Source: Pseudoalteromonas spongiae UST010723-006 (GTDB lineage Bacteria > Pseudomonadota > Gammaproteobacteria > Enterobacterales > Alteromonadaceae). From it: 64,000 nt of DNA. The position numbers and the translations under genes were made by a program. The stretch covers positions 1,785,001-1,849,000 of the forward strand of contig NZ_CP011039.1 in NCBI RefSeq assembly GCF_000238255.3, given 5' to 3'. Shown here piece after piece: positions 20,299-29,334 of the stretch. A model generated the notes under the pieces. That model did not search any database and was not told the origin of the DNA. It saw nothing but the letters and a program-made list of their open reading frames with translations. Numbering within the stretch: position 1 is the stretch's first letter; every line of letters starts with the position of its first letter.

Positions 20299-22746
20299 TT
20301 ATTCAGTTACAACAGCTGTATTTGTAACTTGTAGCATTAAGCCTCTGCTCGCTAAGAACGACGCAATCTGGCTTTGCATTTCAGCATTAGCAGCTGCAGC
20401 ATCCGAAGGTGCTACGCCGTATGCTGGTGCAGGTGTTAAAACCGAACCATGGTGGCCTTTGGTAAATTTAACTAAATAGCTCGCCGGTACTTCAGATACC
20501 TGTGAAGTTGCGACAGGTGTCAGCCCCATAAATAAACCCGATGGAACAGTACCCGATACTGGACTTACAGTTGAGTAAGGTGGGATTACAGTATCAGCCG
20601 GGTTACCCATCCCGTCACCAACTACTACATTCTGGTAGATAGCTGTGCCTTGAGAAGCCACCTTACTAGCTAACGAGTTAGAATCAGCCGCATCGACAGC
20701 TGTTTGAATAGCAAATGCAAATTGACTAATCGTGCCTGAAATATTGGCTAACTTTTCAGTCTCCTCAGCCTGAGCAAGCATAGTTGTATATGCAACAAAT
20801 GCGCAACCCGCATATTCGCTTTGCGACCCAGCAAACTCTGCGCATACTTGCATACCTTCTTCAGATTGCATAAACGCAATAAACTCAGCTGACTCAGCAG
20901 TTCCTGCTGAAGCTAATACTGAACCTTTTATTACGTTACCAAAAGCGTTTGATTCAAGTAAAAAGCCAGCTAAACCACCGCCACCACTTGCAAGTGCCGC
21001 TGTGTTTACCTTGAATAGCGGGTCAATAAGAGCTGCTGTTTCTGGGCCTACTAAAGGAGCAACTGACTCATTTGCAGCAGCTAAGAAACCTGGCGCAACC
21101 ACAGCACCAAGAGAGTGACCAACAAAGCTTACGTCTGTCGGGTTTATGCCTTGTAGGTTTGTCGCCGCTAATGATAAGCGTAAACCGAGTAAGTCAGCCA
21201 TTGATTGACGTAAATTATCACGCGCCACTAAACTTGATGATAAATTCATGTAATGAAGCACGTTGCCATCATCGCCAGATGCAATGAAATCGAAATTACC
21301 ATCACCGTCAACGTCAATTCCGCGTTCACCATGAATCGGATGGTCGATGGCAACTGTAACGAACCCTTGTAATGTAAGTGCTGCTGTTATAGCTAACATG
21401 CTCTCTTTTGTACTTGTGATACCGTGTTGCAGCATTACAACTGGCCACCCTGTTGCTGGCATTGCAATCGCCGGCATACCAAGTTGCGCCCTTACCGCAT
21501 TTAAAATAGTTAGGTCATCAGCAGGCGTAGTAACTTGGACTGGCACATTCGCATAGCTATGTGGCATTGGTAGCGGGTTGTATTTAGTGAGGTGACGCTG
21601 TTCATCTAGCCCCAAATCACGCAGTAAACCACCGGTTGCATTAAAGCACAGTGCATCTTTCTCATTTATTGGCTCCGCTGGAACAGAACCGCCCTGAGCA
21701 ACATAACCTGCAATCGTCGCCGCGCCGTCACATAGACCTTTCCAGTAAGTGCTATTTAAAGCACTATCGTCTTGTCCTTCAGGTGTTTTAAGGTAGTGAG
21801 GTAATACTACAGAACCACGCTCGTACTTGATTTGATCAAAAACGGGCGAAGGCGGCTGTGCGCCTTGAGAGCGAAATAATACATCACCTACAGTCATACC
21901 AGTAGATGGGCCCATCATAAGTTGTGGCATATTTTGTTGTGTAGCTGCACTCATCGCATACACATTTTTAACCATACTCATAACTGAACCAGCTGATTGA
22001 ATGCTCATTGCGCCAGTATAAATAATATCGTCTTTGGTTAACGAGCCCGATTGCACTACCACGTTCTCGTAACTGTTAATAACCGCTTGAAGCGCTTTTT
22101 GCTCGTCAGTTACCAATGGTAATGAATTAATGTCGAGTTTAACTAAACCGTAAGTTTCTGAAGGCTCAAATGACTCGCCTCGAGTATCGCGCAAAGAGTT
22201 AGTAACTACATTAATGTAAGCTGACCCCTGATTTAACGGCTTAAGTGGAACAATTGCAATGTTATTGCCGTTTGCTTGCGCAATAAAGTCAACACCAAAC
22301 GTCAACTCTTTTAAATATTTACAGGCAAGACCAGCTTGGATCTGTGCACATTCAGCGTCAGTAATACTTGCACCCATTACAACTTCAAACAAACGCACTG
22401 AATCTGCATTTACGGTACTAGCGTCTAGAATCAAAGTTGCAGGTACATCTAATGCAATTTGATATGGTGACTGTGTTGACCAACCATCAAGAGCGCCTAA
22501 CGCCGTTTGAGGGTCAGCATAATTAACTTCTTCAGCGACTTCGCCTGGCATGTTGAGCGTACCATCAGTAGTACCTAAAAACAGTAAATCATTTGGTACT
22601 GATATCACACCGTTTGAGGGATCAAATGCGACGGAAGCTGTGACCTTAGGCACAACTATTTCTGACTCATTTTTAACATCTTCTAAGCTTTCACCACAGC
22701 CGTATAACGCTGTAGCAATCGCCATTGTGAGTAGCACTTTTTTCAT
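20299..22746 (-). CDS. VolA/Pla-1/cef family lipase, surface lipoprotein
   Basis: 815 residues. The signal peptide ends in a lipobox with Cys17 (ALYGC). The N-terminal half is a beta-rich region with Ig-like character; an alpha/beta-hydrolase domain starts near residue 430 (PVVMLQHGITSTKE) and has the nucleophile elbow GHSLG at Ser545 and DHPIHGERG upstream. The family includes Vibrio VolA, a surface lysophospholipase that frees fatty acids for uptake, and Aeromonas Pla-1. The fadL-like partner found beside volA in Vibrio is not present here. Substrate class is inferred from the family. Confidence 0.88.
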   Translation of the reverse strand: MKKVLLTMAIATALYGCGESLEDVKNESEIVVPKVTASVAFDPSNGVISVPNDLLFLGTTDGTLNMPGEVAEEVNYADPQTALGALDGWSTQSPYQIALDVPATLILDASTVNADSVRLFEVVMGASITDAECAQIQAGLACKYLKELTFGVDFIAQANGNNIAIVPLKPLNQGSAYINVVTNSLRDTRGESFEPSETYGLVKLDINSLPLVTDEQKALQAVINSYENVVVQSGSLTKDDIIYTGAMSIQSAGSVMSMVKNVYAMSAATQQNMPQLMMGPSTGMTVGDVLFRSQGAQPPSPVFDQIKYERGSVVLPHYLKTPEGQDDSALNSTYWKGLCDGAATIAGYVAQGGSVPAEPINEKDALCFNATGGLLRDLGLDEQRHLTKYNPLPMPHSYANVPVQVTTPADDLTILNAVRAQLGMPAIAMPATGWPVVMLQHGITSTKESMLAITAALTLQGFVTVAIDHPIHGERGIDVDGDGNFDFIASGDDGNVLHYMNLSSSLVARDNLRQSMADLLGLRLSLAATNLQGINPTDVSFVGHSLGAVVAPGFLAAANESVAPLVGPETAALIDPLFKVNTAALASGGGGLAGFLLESNAFGNVIKGSVLASAGTAESAEFIAFMQSEEGMQVCAEFAGSQSEYAGCAFVAYTTMLAQAEETEKLANISGTISQFAFAIQTAVDAADSNSLASKVASQGTAIYQNVVVGDGMGNPADTVIPPYSTVSPVSGTVPSGLFMGLTPVATSQVSEVPASYLVKFTKGHHGSVLTPAPAYGVAPSDAAAANAEMQSQIASFLASRGLMLQVTNTAVVTE

Positions 22747-22952
22747 TTTATTGCTCCAAACCCGATCTTTTTTATTGTGTGTATTTGATATTAAACATCA
22801 AAAATTAATTTGTCGGTGGTTATTATTAAGACATTAGACCAGTTAAAGTTAACTTAAACAAAGCAATTTCTCCACCTAAATTTAAATAAATCACAAAACT
22901 ATTTTACTTGACTATGGTATGATGGCGAAAAATTTTGAACACCTAAACTAAT

Positions 22953-23699
22953 ATGCATGATTATCAAGCAAGTAATGACGCGCTTAACAACAAAGTCATT
23001 CTCGTAACAGGTGCCGGTGATGGCATCGGTAAAGTTGCCGCAATTGAATTTGCAAAACACGGCGCAACGGTAATTTTATTAGGTAAAACAGTTGCAAAAC
23101 TTGAAGCCGTATACGATGAGATTATCGCATTAGGTGCGCCCCAACCTGCAATTGTACCGCTCGACATGAAAGGCGCAACGAAACAACACTATCGTGACTT
23201 AGCAGCCACAATTGAAAATGAATTTGGCCGCCTTGACGGACTATTAAATAACGCTTCTATTATTGGTTCATTAGGCCCACTGGAGCATTTCTGCGTATCA
23301 ACATTCGAAAACATTATGAAAGTGAACGTTACCGCACAAGCTGTGTTAACTAAGTCGCTTTTTCCACTGTTAAGAAAGTCTGATAACGCATCAATAATAT
23401 TTACATCAAGTGGCGTTGGCCGCGAAGGAAGAGAATTCTGGGGTGCTTACGCAATTTCGAAGTTTGCCACAGAAGGCATGATGCAAACGTGGTCTAAGGA
23501 AGTTAGCAAAACGAATATTCGTATCAACTGCATCAACCCAGGTGCAACACGCACAGCAATGCGTGCAATTGCGTTCCCTGGTGAAGATAAAGACAAGTTA
23601 AAAACACCAGCCGATTTAATGCCAACATACCTGTACTTAATGTCGGATGATTCAATTGGTGTAAATGGCCAATCGATTGACGCGCAACCTAAAGTATAA
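22953..23699 (+). CDS. yciK: YciK-type short-chain dehydrogenase
   Basis: Classical SDR of 248 residues. The cofactor motif TGAGDGIG is at about 20-27, NNAS at about 98 and the catalytic Ser-Tyr-Lys triad follows (TSSGVGREGREFWGAYAISKFA, where Y and K are four apart). The C-terminus INPGATRTAMRAIAFPGED is diagnostic of YciK. Its substrate is unknown. No strong ribosome site is seen. Conserved neighbourhood with sohB and topA. Confidence 0.93.
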   Translation: MHDYQASNDALNNKVILVTGAGDGIGKVAAIEFAKHGATVILLGKTVAKLEAVYDEIIALGAPQPAIVPLDMKGATKQHYRDLAATIENEFGRLDGLLNNASIIGSLGPLEHFCVSTFENIMKVNVTAQAVLTKSLFPLLRKSDNASIIFTSSGVGREGREFWGAYAISKFATEGMMQTWSKEVSKTNIRINCINPGATRTAMRAIAFPGEDKDKLKTPADLMPTYLYLMSDDSIGVNGQSIDAQPKV

Positions 23700-23713
23700 G
23701 TTGCAAAACACAT

Positions 23714-23747
23714 AAAAAAATAGCGCAGTAATCTGCGCTATTTTTTT
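23714..23747. terminator. Bidirectional terminator, yciK / perM
   Basis: AAAAAAATAGCGCAG-TAAT-CTGCGCTATTTTTTT between convergent genes, with an 8-bp core stem extended by A-T pairs. Confidence 0.92.
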
Positions 23748-23751
23748 GCCT

Positions 23752-24822
23752 TTAAGCTTTGACTGTCTCGTGTTGATTCGACATTGACCACGCATTTAGT
23801 AACGCTCTCACGAGCGACGCTAACGGTATTGCAAAGAAAACGCCCCAAAAACCCCACAAGCCGCCAAAAAACAATACCGCAACAATGATATAAACTGGGT
23901 GTAAGTCTACCGCTTCTGAAAACAGCAGTGGCACCAATAAGTTTCCATCTAACGCCTGAATAACACCATAAGCAATGATCACATACCAAAACTCACTGCC
24001 CACACCAAATTGAAATAACGCCACAAGCGCTACAGGGATTGTTACCAGCGCCGCACCTACAAACGGAATAAGCACCGAGAAACCAACTAACGTGCCAAGT
24101 AACGCCGCATAGCGTAAGTCTAATATTGTAAAAGTAATAAACGTGGTTGAACCAACAATTAAAATTTCAAAAATTTTGCCACGTATATAGTTCATAATTT
24201 GCTGGTTCATTTCCTGCCAAACCTGACTTATTAGTTTTCTCTCTTTTGGAATAAACTTTTCAAAACCCGCGAGTAGCAAATGTTTATCTTTCAGCATAAA
24301 AAACACTAAAAGAGGCACAAGAATCAAATAAACTAACCAAGCCACCACATCTTTTAATGAATTAAGTGACGTAGATAGCACCGTTTGACCAATCGTCACT
24401 GCATGCCCTTCCACAGACGACAATATCGATTTAACTTGCTCAGGGTTAACCAATTCAGGATAATTACTCGGAAGCGTCATTAAATACCCTTTTCCCTGCT
24501 CTAACATGGAAGGCAAATCTTGCACAAAATTTGATAATTGGTGCCATAACACCGGTATAATACCAACCACAATAGATACAACTACACCACTGAATATCAA
24601 CATCACCAAAGTGCTAGAAATAACGCGAGACACGCCCGTATGCATTAGTTTTTGTACCGGCCAATCTAATAGATATGCGATAACTAAAGCCACCATAACC
24701 GGAATAATATACGTACCAAAAAAATAAAATGCCGCAGCTAAACCCAGCGTCAGCATTAATAATGTAATTGAATTTGGATCTGAAAACTTGCGCGAGTACC
24801 ATTGTTTAAAAATATGTAACAC
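23752..24822 (-). CDS. perM: AI-2E family transporter PerM
   Basis: 356-residue membrane protein of the AI-2E/PerM family, with helix pairs at about 20-45 and 60-90 and a helical block at 150-340 around GFSVLIPFVGAALVTIPVA. It starts with GTG at 24822, overlapping the TAG of the upstream TusA-like gene (TAGTG), so the two are translationally coupled. In E. coli perM sits beside bepA (yfgC) and yfgD; here those genes lie just beyond a short gap on the other strand, which supports the symbol. The transported substrate is unknown. Confidence 0.9.
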   Translation of the reverse strand: MLHIFKQWYSRKFSDPNSITLLMLTLGLAAAFYFFGTYIIPVMVALVIAYLLDWPVQKLMHTGVSRVISSTLVMLIFSGVVVSIVVGIIPVLWHQLSNFVQDLPSMLEQGKGYLMTLPSNYPELVNPEQVKSILSSVEGHAVTIGQTVLSTSLNSLKDVVAWLVYLILVPLLVFFMLKDKHLLLAGFEKFIPKERKLISQVWQEMNQQIMNYIRGKIFEILIVGSTTFITFTILDLRYAALLGTLVGFSVLIPFVGAALVTIPVALVALFQFGVGSEFWYVIIAYGVIQALDGNLLVPLLFSEAVDLHPVYIIVAVLFFGGLWGFWGVFFAIPLASLVRALLNAWSMSNQHETVKA

Positions 24823-25034
24823 TAATTCGCTTCCTCAATGGGGTTAGTTACAGTTAATACATTAGATTGCCATGTATAGGTTCGCTGTTGGTTGTCAAGA
24901 TAGCGAAATACATCGTTAAGCTGTGCATCTTGAGCAAACTTAAACACCACATAATTGGCCGTATTGTTTTGTTTTAATAGATATTTAAATTGAACAAATA
25001 ATTGAGGACATTTCAGCCCTGTTAAATCTTTCAT
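24822..25034 (-). CDS. TusA-like small protein (sulfurtransferase family)
   Basis: 70 residues with the TusA/SirA fold signature: Gly-Leu-x-Cys-Pro (LTGLKCPQLF, Cys9) followed by the helix VQFKYLLKQN and a C-terminal beta-rich half. TusA proteins carry persulfide sulfur on this Cys. Here the second Pro of the usual CPxP is Leu, so it is a diverged paralogue rather than TusA itself. It is coupled to perM by a one-base overlap. Function beyond family membership is unknown. Confidence 0.75.
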   Translation of the reverse strand: MKDLTGLKCPQLFVQFKYLLKQNNTANYVVFKFAQDAQLNDVFRYLDNQQRTYTWQSNVLTVTNPIEEAN

Positions 25035-25205
25035 ACAGAATAAAAAACATGTCTTTTACGCAATTAACGTTATCACAAAACGCACCATGAAACAGCTTGA
25101 TAAAGCAGTTACCGCTCAGTAATTTACAAAGCGCAAGCATGTTTTTGATGATTATGCTAAATTCACAGTATACAAGCCGAATTTGATCATATTAGCTTTC
25201 TGTTT

Positions 25206-25874
25206 ATGACAAAACAAAATAAAAAAAACGAACTACCGAAAAACCCCACGTTAAAAGACATTAACTGGTTTAAAAAACAGTTAAATTGGGGTGAACTACC
25301 GCCTTTTTATCATTTGGTGGCAGCTTCTGTAGGTGAAGCTGAAGGTGTATTTAGTCATGGCTTTGATAACGCGATTAAGCGTATTACCGATAAACGCAAC
25401 TGGAACTTAGCACTCCTTGGTGGCGAAGAACTCGAAAACGGTGAAATTAAATGCGATAACCCACCAAGACTTGCCCTTTACCAAGTATTTACGGAACGTG
25501 GTTTTGAACTTTTTGCCTTTCCTTATGCCAAAGACAAAGAAATCGACCAATACGTAAAAGAAAATAAATTGATGGAATTTAAAGTATGGGATCCCCATGC
25601 AATGCGCAATGTGCTGCGAATTAATCAGCTCCATAAGTACATCCAGTTTTATTTTCAACGCGGTGATGAAGCAGACAAAGCGTTAATTTTGCATTCACAT
25701 AAAATAGTGCATAAAACCATTGAATTTTTAAAGAGCGAACTAAACGTTATAAAAGTATCGGGTGTGTCGATTAAAGAATACTACCAAAAAGCAGAACGCA
25801 CAGCCGACGCTTGTGAGGATGAACTTGCACTCGCTCATTTAATGGCAAATGAAATGCTACAAAAAAAGGAATAA
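25206..25874 (+). CDS. Unknown cytoplasmic protein coupled to bepA
   Basis: 222 residues, charged, with no signal peptide or membrane helix. The N-terminus is very Lys/Asn-rich (MTKQNKKNELPKNP). The middle has a mixed alpha/beta pattern with many aromatics (PPRLALYQVFTERGFELFAFPYAKD), and the C-terminus is helical and acidic. I do not recognise a family. Its stop codon is one base before the bepA ATG, so it shares a transcript with the outer-membrane quality-control protease, which is the only clue to its role. Confidence 0.7.
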   Translation: MTKQNKKNELPKNPTLKDINWFKKQLNWGELPPFYHLVAASVGEAEGVFSHGFDNAIKRITDKRNWNLALLGGEELENGEIKCDNPPRLALYQVFTERGFELFAFPYAKDKEIDQYVKENKLMEFKVWDPHAMRNVLRINQLHKYIQFYFQRGDEADKALILHSHKIVHKTIEFLKSELNVIKVSGVSIKEYYQKAERTADACEDELALAHLMANEMLQKKE

Positions 25875-25875
25875 C

Positions 25876-27324
25876 ATGCCAAAACCCAGCCTTTTAAAAA
25901 AGCTAACGTGCTTTTGTTTCGCACTATCGCTTCCTGTTGTGGCTCAAAGTAATTTTAAGTTACCCGATCTCGGCACCTCTGCAGTACAAGTATTATCTAT
26001 CGAAAAAGAACGCGCCATTGGCGATATTATGATGATGCAAGTGCGTGGCACCTCACGTGTAATGCAAGACCCCGCACTTGATGAATACCTTACCAATATT
26101 GGCAATCGTCTTGTTGCTCATGCTGATGACATTCGCTTCCCGTTTGAGTTTTTCTGGATTAATAGCACAGATATAAATGCGTTTGCCTTTTACGGCGGTC
26201 ATGTTGGCGTGCATACGGGCCTAATTATGAACGCCGATAACGAAAGCCAGCTGGCGTCAGTACTTGGACACGAAATCGCTCACGTAACACAACGTCACTT
26301 AGCAAGGCGTTTACAACAAGCCAAAGACAATCAAGGACTCACCATCGCAGGGATGATAGCCGGCATTTTAACAACCATGATTGCCCCCGACGCAGGTATG
26401 GCTATTTTGGCTGCAAGCCAAACACAAGCGCAACTAAGTCAGTTAACGCACAGCCGAGGTGCAGAACAAGAAGCTGACCGCATTGGCATGCAAACACTAA
26501 ATAGCGCCGGATTTGATCCCAGAGAATCAAGCGAATTTTTAGCAAAACTTGCCGATCAAATGCGTCATATGCCCAAACCACCGGCATTCTTACTGACTCA
26601 CCCATTACCCGATTCTCGTGTTTCAGATGTGCGTATGCGCGCACTGCAATACCCTGAACGCTTTATCGATTCGTCGTTAGATTTCTCGTTAGCAAAAGCA
26701 CGCGTAATTGCACGCTACGGGCAAGAAAGCGCGAAAGCAGAACAAGAATTTCGTAAACATTTACGCATTAATCGTTTTGCACTTACCACAGCAGCAGAGT
26801 ATGGCCTTGCCTTAACACTGATAGACCAAGAGAAATATGATGAGGCAAACGACCTGCTCACTGATTTAGAGAAAAAAGTACCGGGCAGCTTATTTATTCT
26901 TGATTCAAAAACCGATTTATTGCTCGGTCAGAAAAAATACGACGAAGCACTCGCCATGCTAAAAAAAGAGTACCAACGCCAACCTAATAATCAGGTGGTC
27001 ACGCTCAATTATGCCAATGCGGCTATAACAGCAGGCAAACTCGATTTGGCACACCAATTACTTAAGTACTTTTTGCTCGAAAAACCAGGACATGTATTAG
27101 GTAAAGAACTGCTAGCACAAACATATAAAGAGCAAGATGACAAAGCGTCTTACCATGAATTAAGAGCCAGCATTTACACTGATTATGGCGCCTATGCTCA
27201 AGCTTCAAACGAAGTACAAAAAGCATTGAATCATGTGGATACGGAAGATGACATTAAGCAGCAACGCTTAAAAGCGCGATTAAAAGAATATCGCCTAATG
27301 CAAAAAGAGCTCGCGAAACTTTAA
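25876..27324 (+). CDS. bepA: Periplasmic metalloprotease/chaperone BepA
   Basis: 482 residues. The signal peptide (about 1-24, ending VVAQS) is followed by an M48 protease domain with HEIAH at 132-136 and the third zinc ligand in AEQEADRIGMQ. A TPR-rich C-terminal half (about 270-480) binds the BAM complex. It helps LptD and other outer-membrane proteins assemble or be degraded. I start at ATG 25876, after AGGA at proper spacing and directly before the signal sequence; an in-frame upstream ATG at 25849 would spoil the signal peptide. E. coli BepA has 487 residues. Confidence 0.95.
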   Translation: MPKPSLLKKLTCFCFALSLPVVAQSNFKLPDLGTSAVQVLSIEKERAIGDIMMMQVRGTSRVMQDPALDEYLTNIGNRLVAHADDIRFPFEFFWINSTDINAFAFYGGHVGVHTGLIMNADNESQLASVLGHEIAHVTQRHLARRLQQAKDNQGLTIAGMIAGILTTMIAPDAGMAILAASQTQAQLSQLTHSRGAEQEADRIGMQTLNSAGFDPRESSEFLAKLADQMRHMPKPPAFLLTHPLPDSRVSDVRMRALQYPERFIDSSLDFSLAKARVIARYGQESAKAEQEFRKHLRINRFALTTAAEYGLALTLIDQEKYDEANDLLTDLEKKVPGSLFILDSKTDLLLGQKKYDEALAMLKKEYQRQPNNQVVTLNYANAAITAGKLDLAHQLLKYFLLEKPGHVLGKELLAQTYKEQDDKASYHELRASIYTDYGAYAQASNEVQKALNHVDTEDDIKQQRLKARLKEYRLMQKELAKL

Positions 27325-27375
27325 TTTCATCTGTAAGCACATTACAATCACGCAAAAAATAGATTTGAGAATCCT

Positions 27376-27723
27376 ATGACTGTTAAAATTTTTCACAATC
27401 CTCGCTGTTCAAAATCACGTGAAACCCTTGCATTGCTTGAAGAAAATGCCGTTTCTCCTGAGATTGTTGAATATTTAAAAGACGTTCCAAGCGCGCAGGA
27501 TATTAAACAACTTTTATCCCTATTAAATTTTGATTCTGCGCGTCAATTAATGCGCACTAAAGAAACAATTTACAAAGAGCTTAATCTAAAAGATGAAACA
27601 AGCGAAGACGCATTAATTGATGCAATGGTTGCTAACCCTAAATTAATTGAGCGCCCAATCGTTATCAATAATGGCAAAGCAGCAATTGGCCGTCCACCTG
27701 AAAGCGTGCTTGCAATTATCTAA
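27376..27723 (+). CDS. arsC: ArsC-family reductase (YfgD type)
   Basis: Thioredoxin-fold protein of 115 residues in the glutaredoxin-dependent arsenate reductase family, with Cys11 in HNPRCSKSRETL and the Arg-rich segment LIERPIVINNGKAAIGRPPE. Following bepA, as yfgD does in E. coli, argues for YfgD-type function, which is not certainly arsenate reduction; no arsB or arsR is nearby. The stop overlaps the next start (TAATG). Confidence 0.9.
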   Translation: MTVKIFHNPRCSKSRETLALLEENAVSPEIVEYLKDVPSAQDIKQLLSLLNFDSARQLMRTKETIYKELNLKDETSEDALIDAMVANPKLIERPIVINNGKAAIGRPPESVLAII

Positions 27724-28271
27724 TGTCTTATTTATTAGTGCTGTATCATTCTCGTACCGATTCAGTAAAAAATATGGCGTACGAGATCAGCGACGCAGCA
27801 CAACACGCCGGCATCGACGTAAAAATTCGCTGTTTCAGCGATGATTCTGACGACCTAGTTGTGACCATTGACGATTTAAAAAATTGTGCGGGCCTTGCCT
27901 TTGGTAGTCCAACACGGTTTGGCATGATGGCCTCACCAGCAAAACAGTTTTGGGAAACTACTAGTGATTTATGGTTAGCCGGTCAATTGATTGATAAGCC
28001 CGCTGCTGTATTTACGTCATCAAGCAGTCAACATGGCGGTAATGAATCAACATTACTGTCAATGGCATTGCCTCTGTTGCATCACGGCATGCTGTTATGC
28101 GGCGTACCCTACGATGTACCAGCGTTATCAGCCACACAAACTGGTGGCACCCCGTACGGTGCAAGCCATGTATCTGGGCTTACAAATTCAAGTAATTTAA
28201 GTCAGGACGAAATCGCCATTTGCCAAAGTGTTGGCAATCGACTCGCTAAACTAATTAAGCAATTACAATGA
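27723..28271 (+). CDS. WrbA-like flavodoxin-fold NAD(P)H:quinone oxidoreductase
   Basis: 182 residues. The flavodoxin-like FMN-binding loop YHSRTDSVKNMA is at the N-terminus, followed by GSPTRFGMMASPAKQFWE and the WrbA-typical TSSSSQHGGNESTLLS. Predicted to be a two-electron quinone reductase in the cytoplasm. It overlaps arsC by one base and the next gene by four (ATGA), so the three genes form a coupled set. Confidence 0.88.
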   Translation: MSYLLVLYHSRTDSVKNMAYEISDAAQHAGIDVKIRCFSDDSDDLVVTIDDLKNCAGLAFGSPTRFGMMASPAKQFWETTSDLWLAGQLIDKPAAVFTSSSSQHGGNESTLLSMALPLLHHGMLLCGVPYDVPALSATQTGGTPYGASHVSGLTNSSNLSQDEIAICQSVGNRLAKLIKQLQ

Positions 28272-28702
28272 GTAAAATAGAGAAACAAGCAATTACAAAG
28301 CGCTATCAAAAAATTGCGCTATTCGGTTACATTGGGTTATTAATTTTAATGCCAACCTGGTTACTCTGGTTATCACCACGTGAAGGTTACAGCACAGGGT
28401 TCGTTATTGGCCTTTACATTGTGCCTTTATTACTACCACTAAAAGGTATTATTCAAGATAAACCTTACACGTATGCTTGGGCTAACTTTATTGTCATTAT
28501 CTATTTTTTGCATGGCTTTACCTCCTTATGGGTGACGCAAAATGAGATGATTTTTGTTTTGCTTGAGCTGCTTTTTGCCAGTTGTATGTTTATTGGTTGT
28601 ACATACTACGCTCGCTATCGTGGCCAAGAGTTAGGGCTTAAAATTAGAAAGCTAAAAGAAGAGCTTGCTGAAGAAAAAGCAGCCTTTGAAGATAAAGAAT
28701 AA
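28268..28702 (+). CDS. DUF2069 membrane protein
   Basis: 144 residues with four predicted membrane helices (about 15-35, 43-60, 70-88, 94-115) and a short charged cytoplasmic tail rich in Lys/Glu. Family of unknown function that commonly follows wrbA in Vibrio, Shewanella and Pseudoalteromonas. It overlaps wrbA by ATGA and ends at a shared terminator. Confidence 0.85.
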   Translation: MSKIEKQAITKRYQKIALFGYIGLLILMPTWLLWLSPREGYSTGFVIGLYIVPLLLPLKGIIQDKPYTYAWANFIVIIYFLHGFTSLWVTQNEMIFVLLELLFASCMFIGCTYYARYRGQELGLKIRKLKEELAEEKAAFEDKE

Positions 28703-28730
28703 AAAAAGCGGCAAATATGCCGCTTTTTTT
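28701..28730. terminator. Bidirectional terminator, DUF2069 gene / yqcA
   Basis: AAAAAAAGCGGCA-AATA-TGCCGCTTTTTTT between convergent genes. Confidence 0.92.
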
Positions 28731-28747
28731 CAATCTCTCACTAACAA

Positions 28748-29197
28748 TTACTTATCTAATGTTTCAAGCAGTGAGTTAAACCAAGGTGCCGCCACCGGCA
28801 AAGGATCAAAGTGTTCGCTCGCATCGACCTTTAACAGATCTATCACTTCATTTCCTTGCAACTCAATGAGTAACTCTCTAAATTTTCTGCCAGCACCACA
28901 GTAAGTTTCGCCATAACTACTGTCTCCCATTGCAATCACAGCAAATGGCTTATTAGAAATTAACGGAAACTCCGATTTAAGGGCCAAATACAAAGATTCA
29001 AGCTCAAAAGGAATATCCCCCTGCCCAGTTGTTGATGTAACTACCAAAATCACATCACTTGAAACAAAGTCAGCGATACTGCCTGGGTTATAGAGTTCAA
29101 ATCCATGACCTTTTGACTGTGCAATTGACTCTAGTTGTTCGGCAAGGGCTTCTGCCCCCCCGTAAACGGTACCAATAAAACACCTAATATTTGCCAT
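28748..29197 (-). CDS. yqcA: Flavodoxin (YqcA/MioC type)
   Basis: Flavodoxin-like FMN protein of 149 residues. The phosphate loop is GTVYGGAEALAEQ near the N-terminus, and flavin-stacking loops VTSTTGQGDIP and MGDSSYGETYCGAG follow. It carries single electrons to a partner that is not identified here. In E. coli yqcA is next to truC and yqcC, and the same neighbours occur here, so I prefer YqcA over MioC. A gap of 137 nt separates it from truC, with no clear promoter or terminator. Confidence 0.85.
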   Translation of the reverse strand: MANIRCFIGTVYGGAEALAEQLESIAQSKGHGFELYNPGSIADFVSSDVILVVTSTTGQGDIPFELESLYLALKSEFPLISNKPFAVIAMGDSSYGETYCGAGRKFRELLIELQGNEVIDLLKVDASEHFDPLPVAAPWFNSLLETLDK

Positions 29198-29334
29198 TTT
29201 CTCTCCTAGTGTTAGTGCCCTAATCCAACTTCATTAATGTGTAATGCCCCACATCTTTAACCTCGCAGATGAGGTAGTTAACTTACTCCCAAATTAATAA
29301 CGCTGGCACCAAAATCAGTTTAGGCAATCAGGTG

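Noticed and set aside
28748-29197. Assignment as mioC with a nearby chromosome origin
   Set aside because: The neighbours are truC and yqcC, which fit yqcA, and no origin genes are present.
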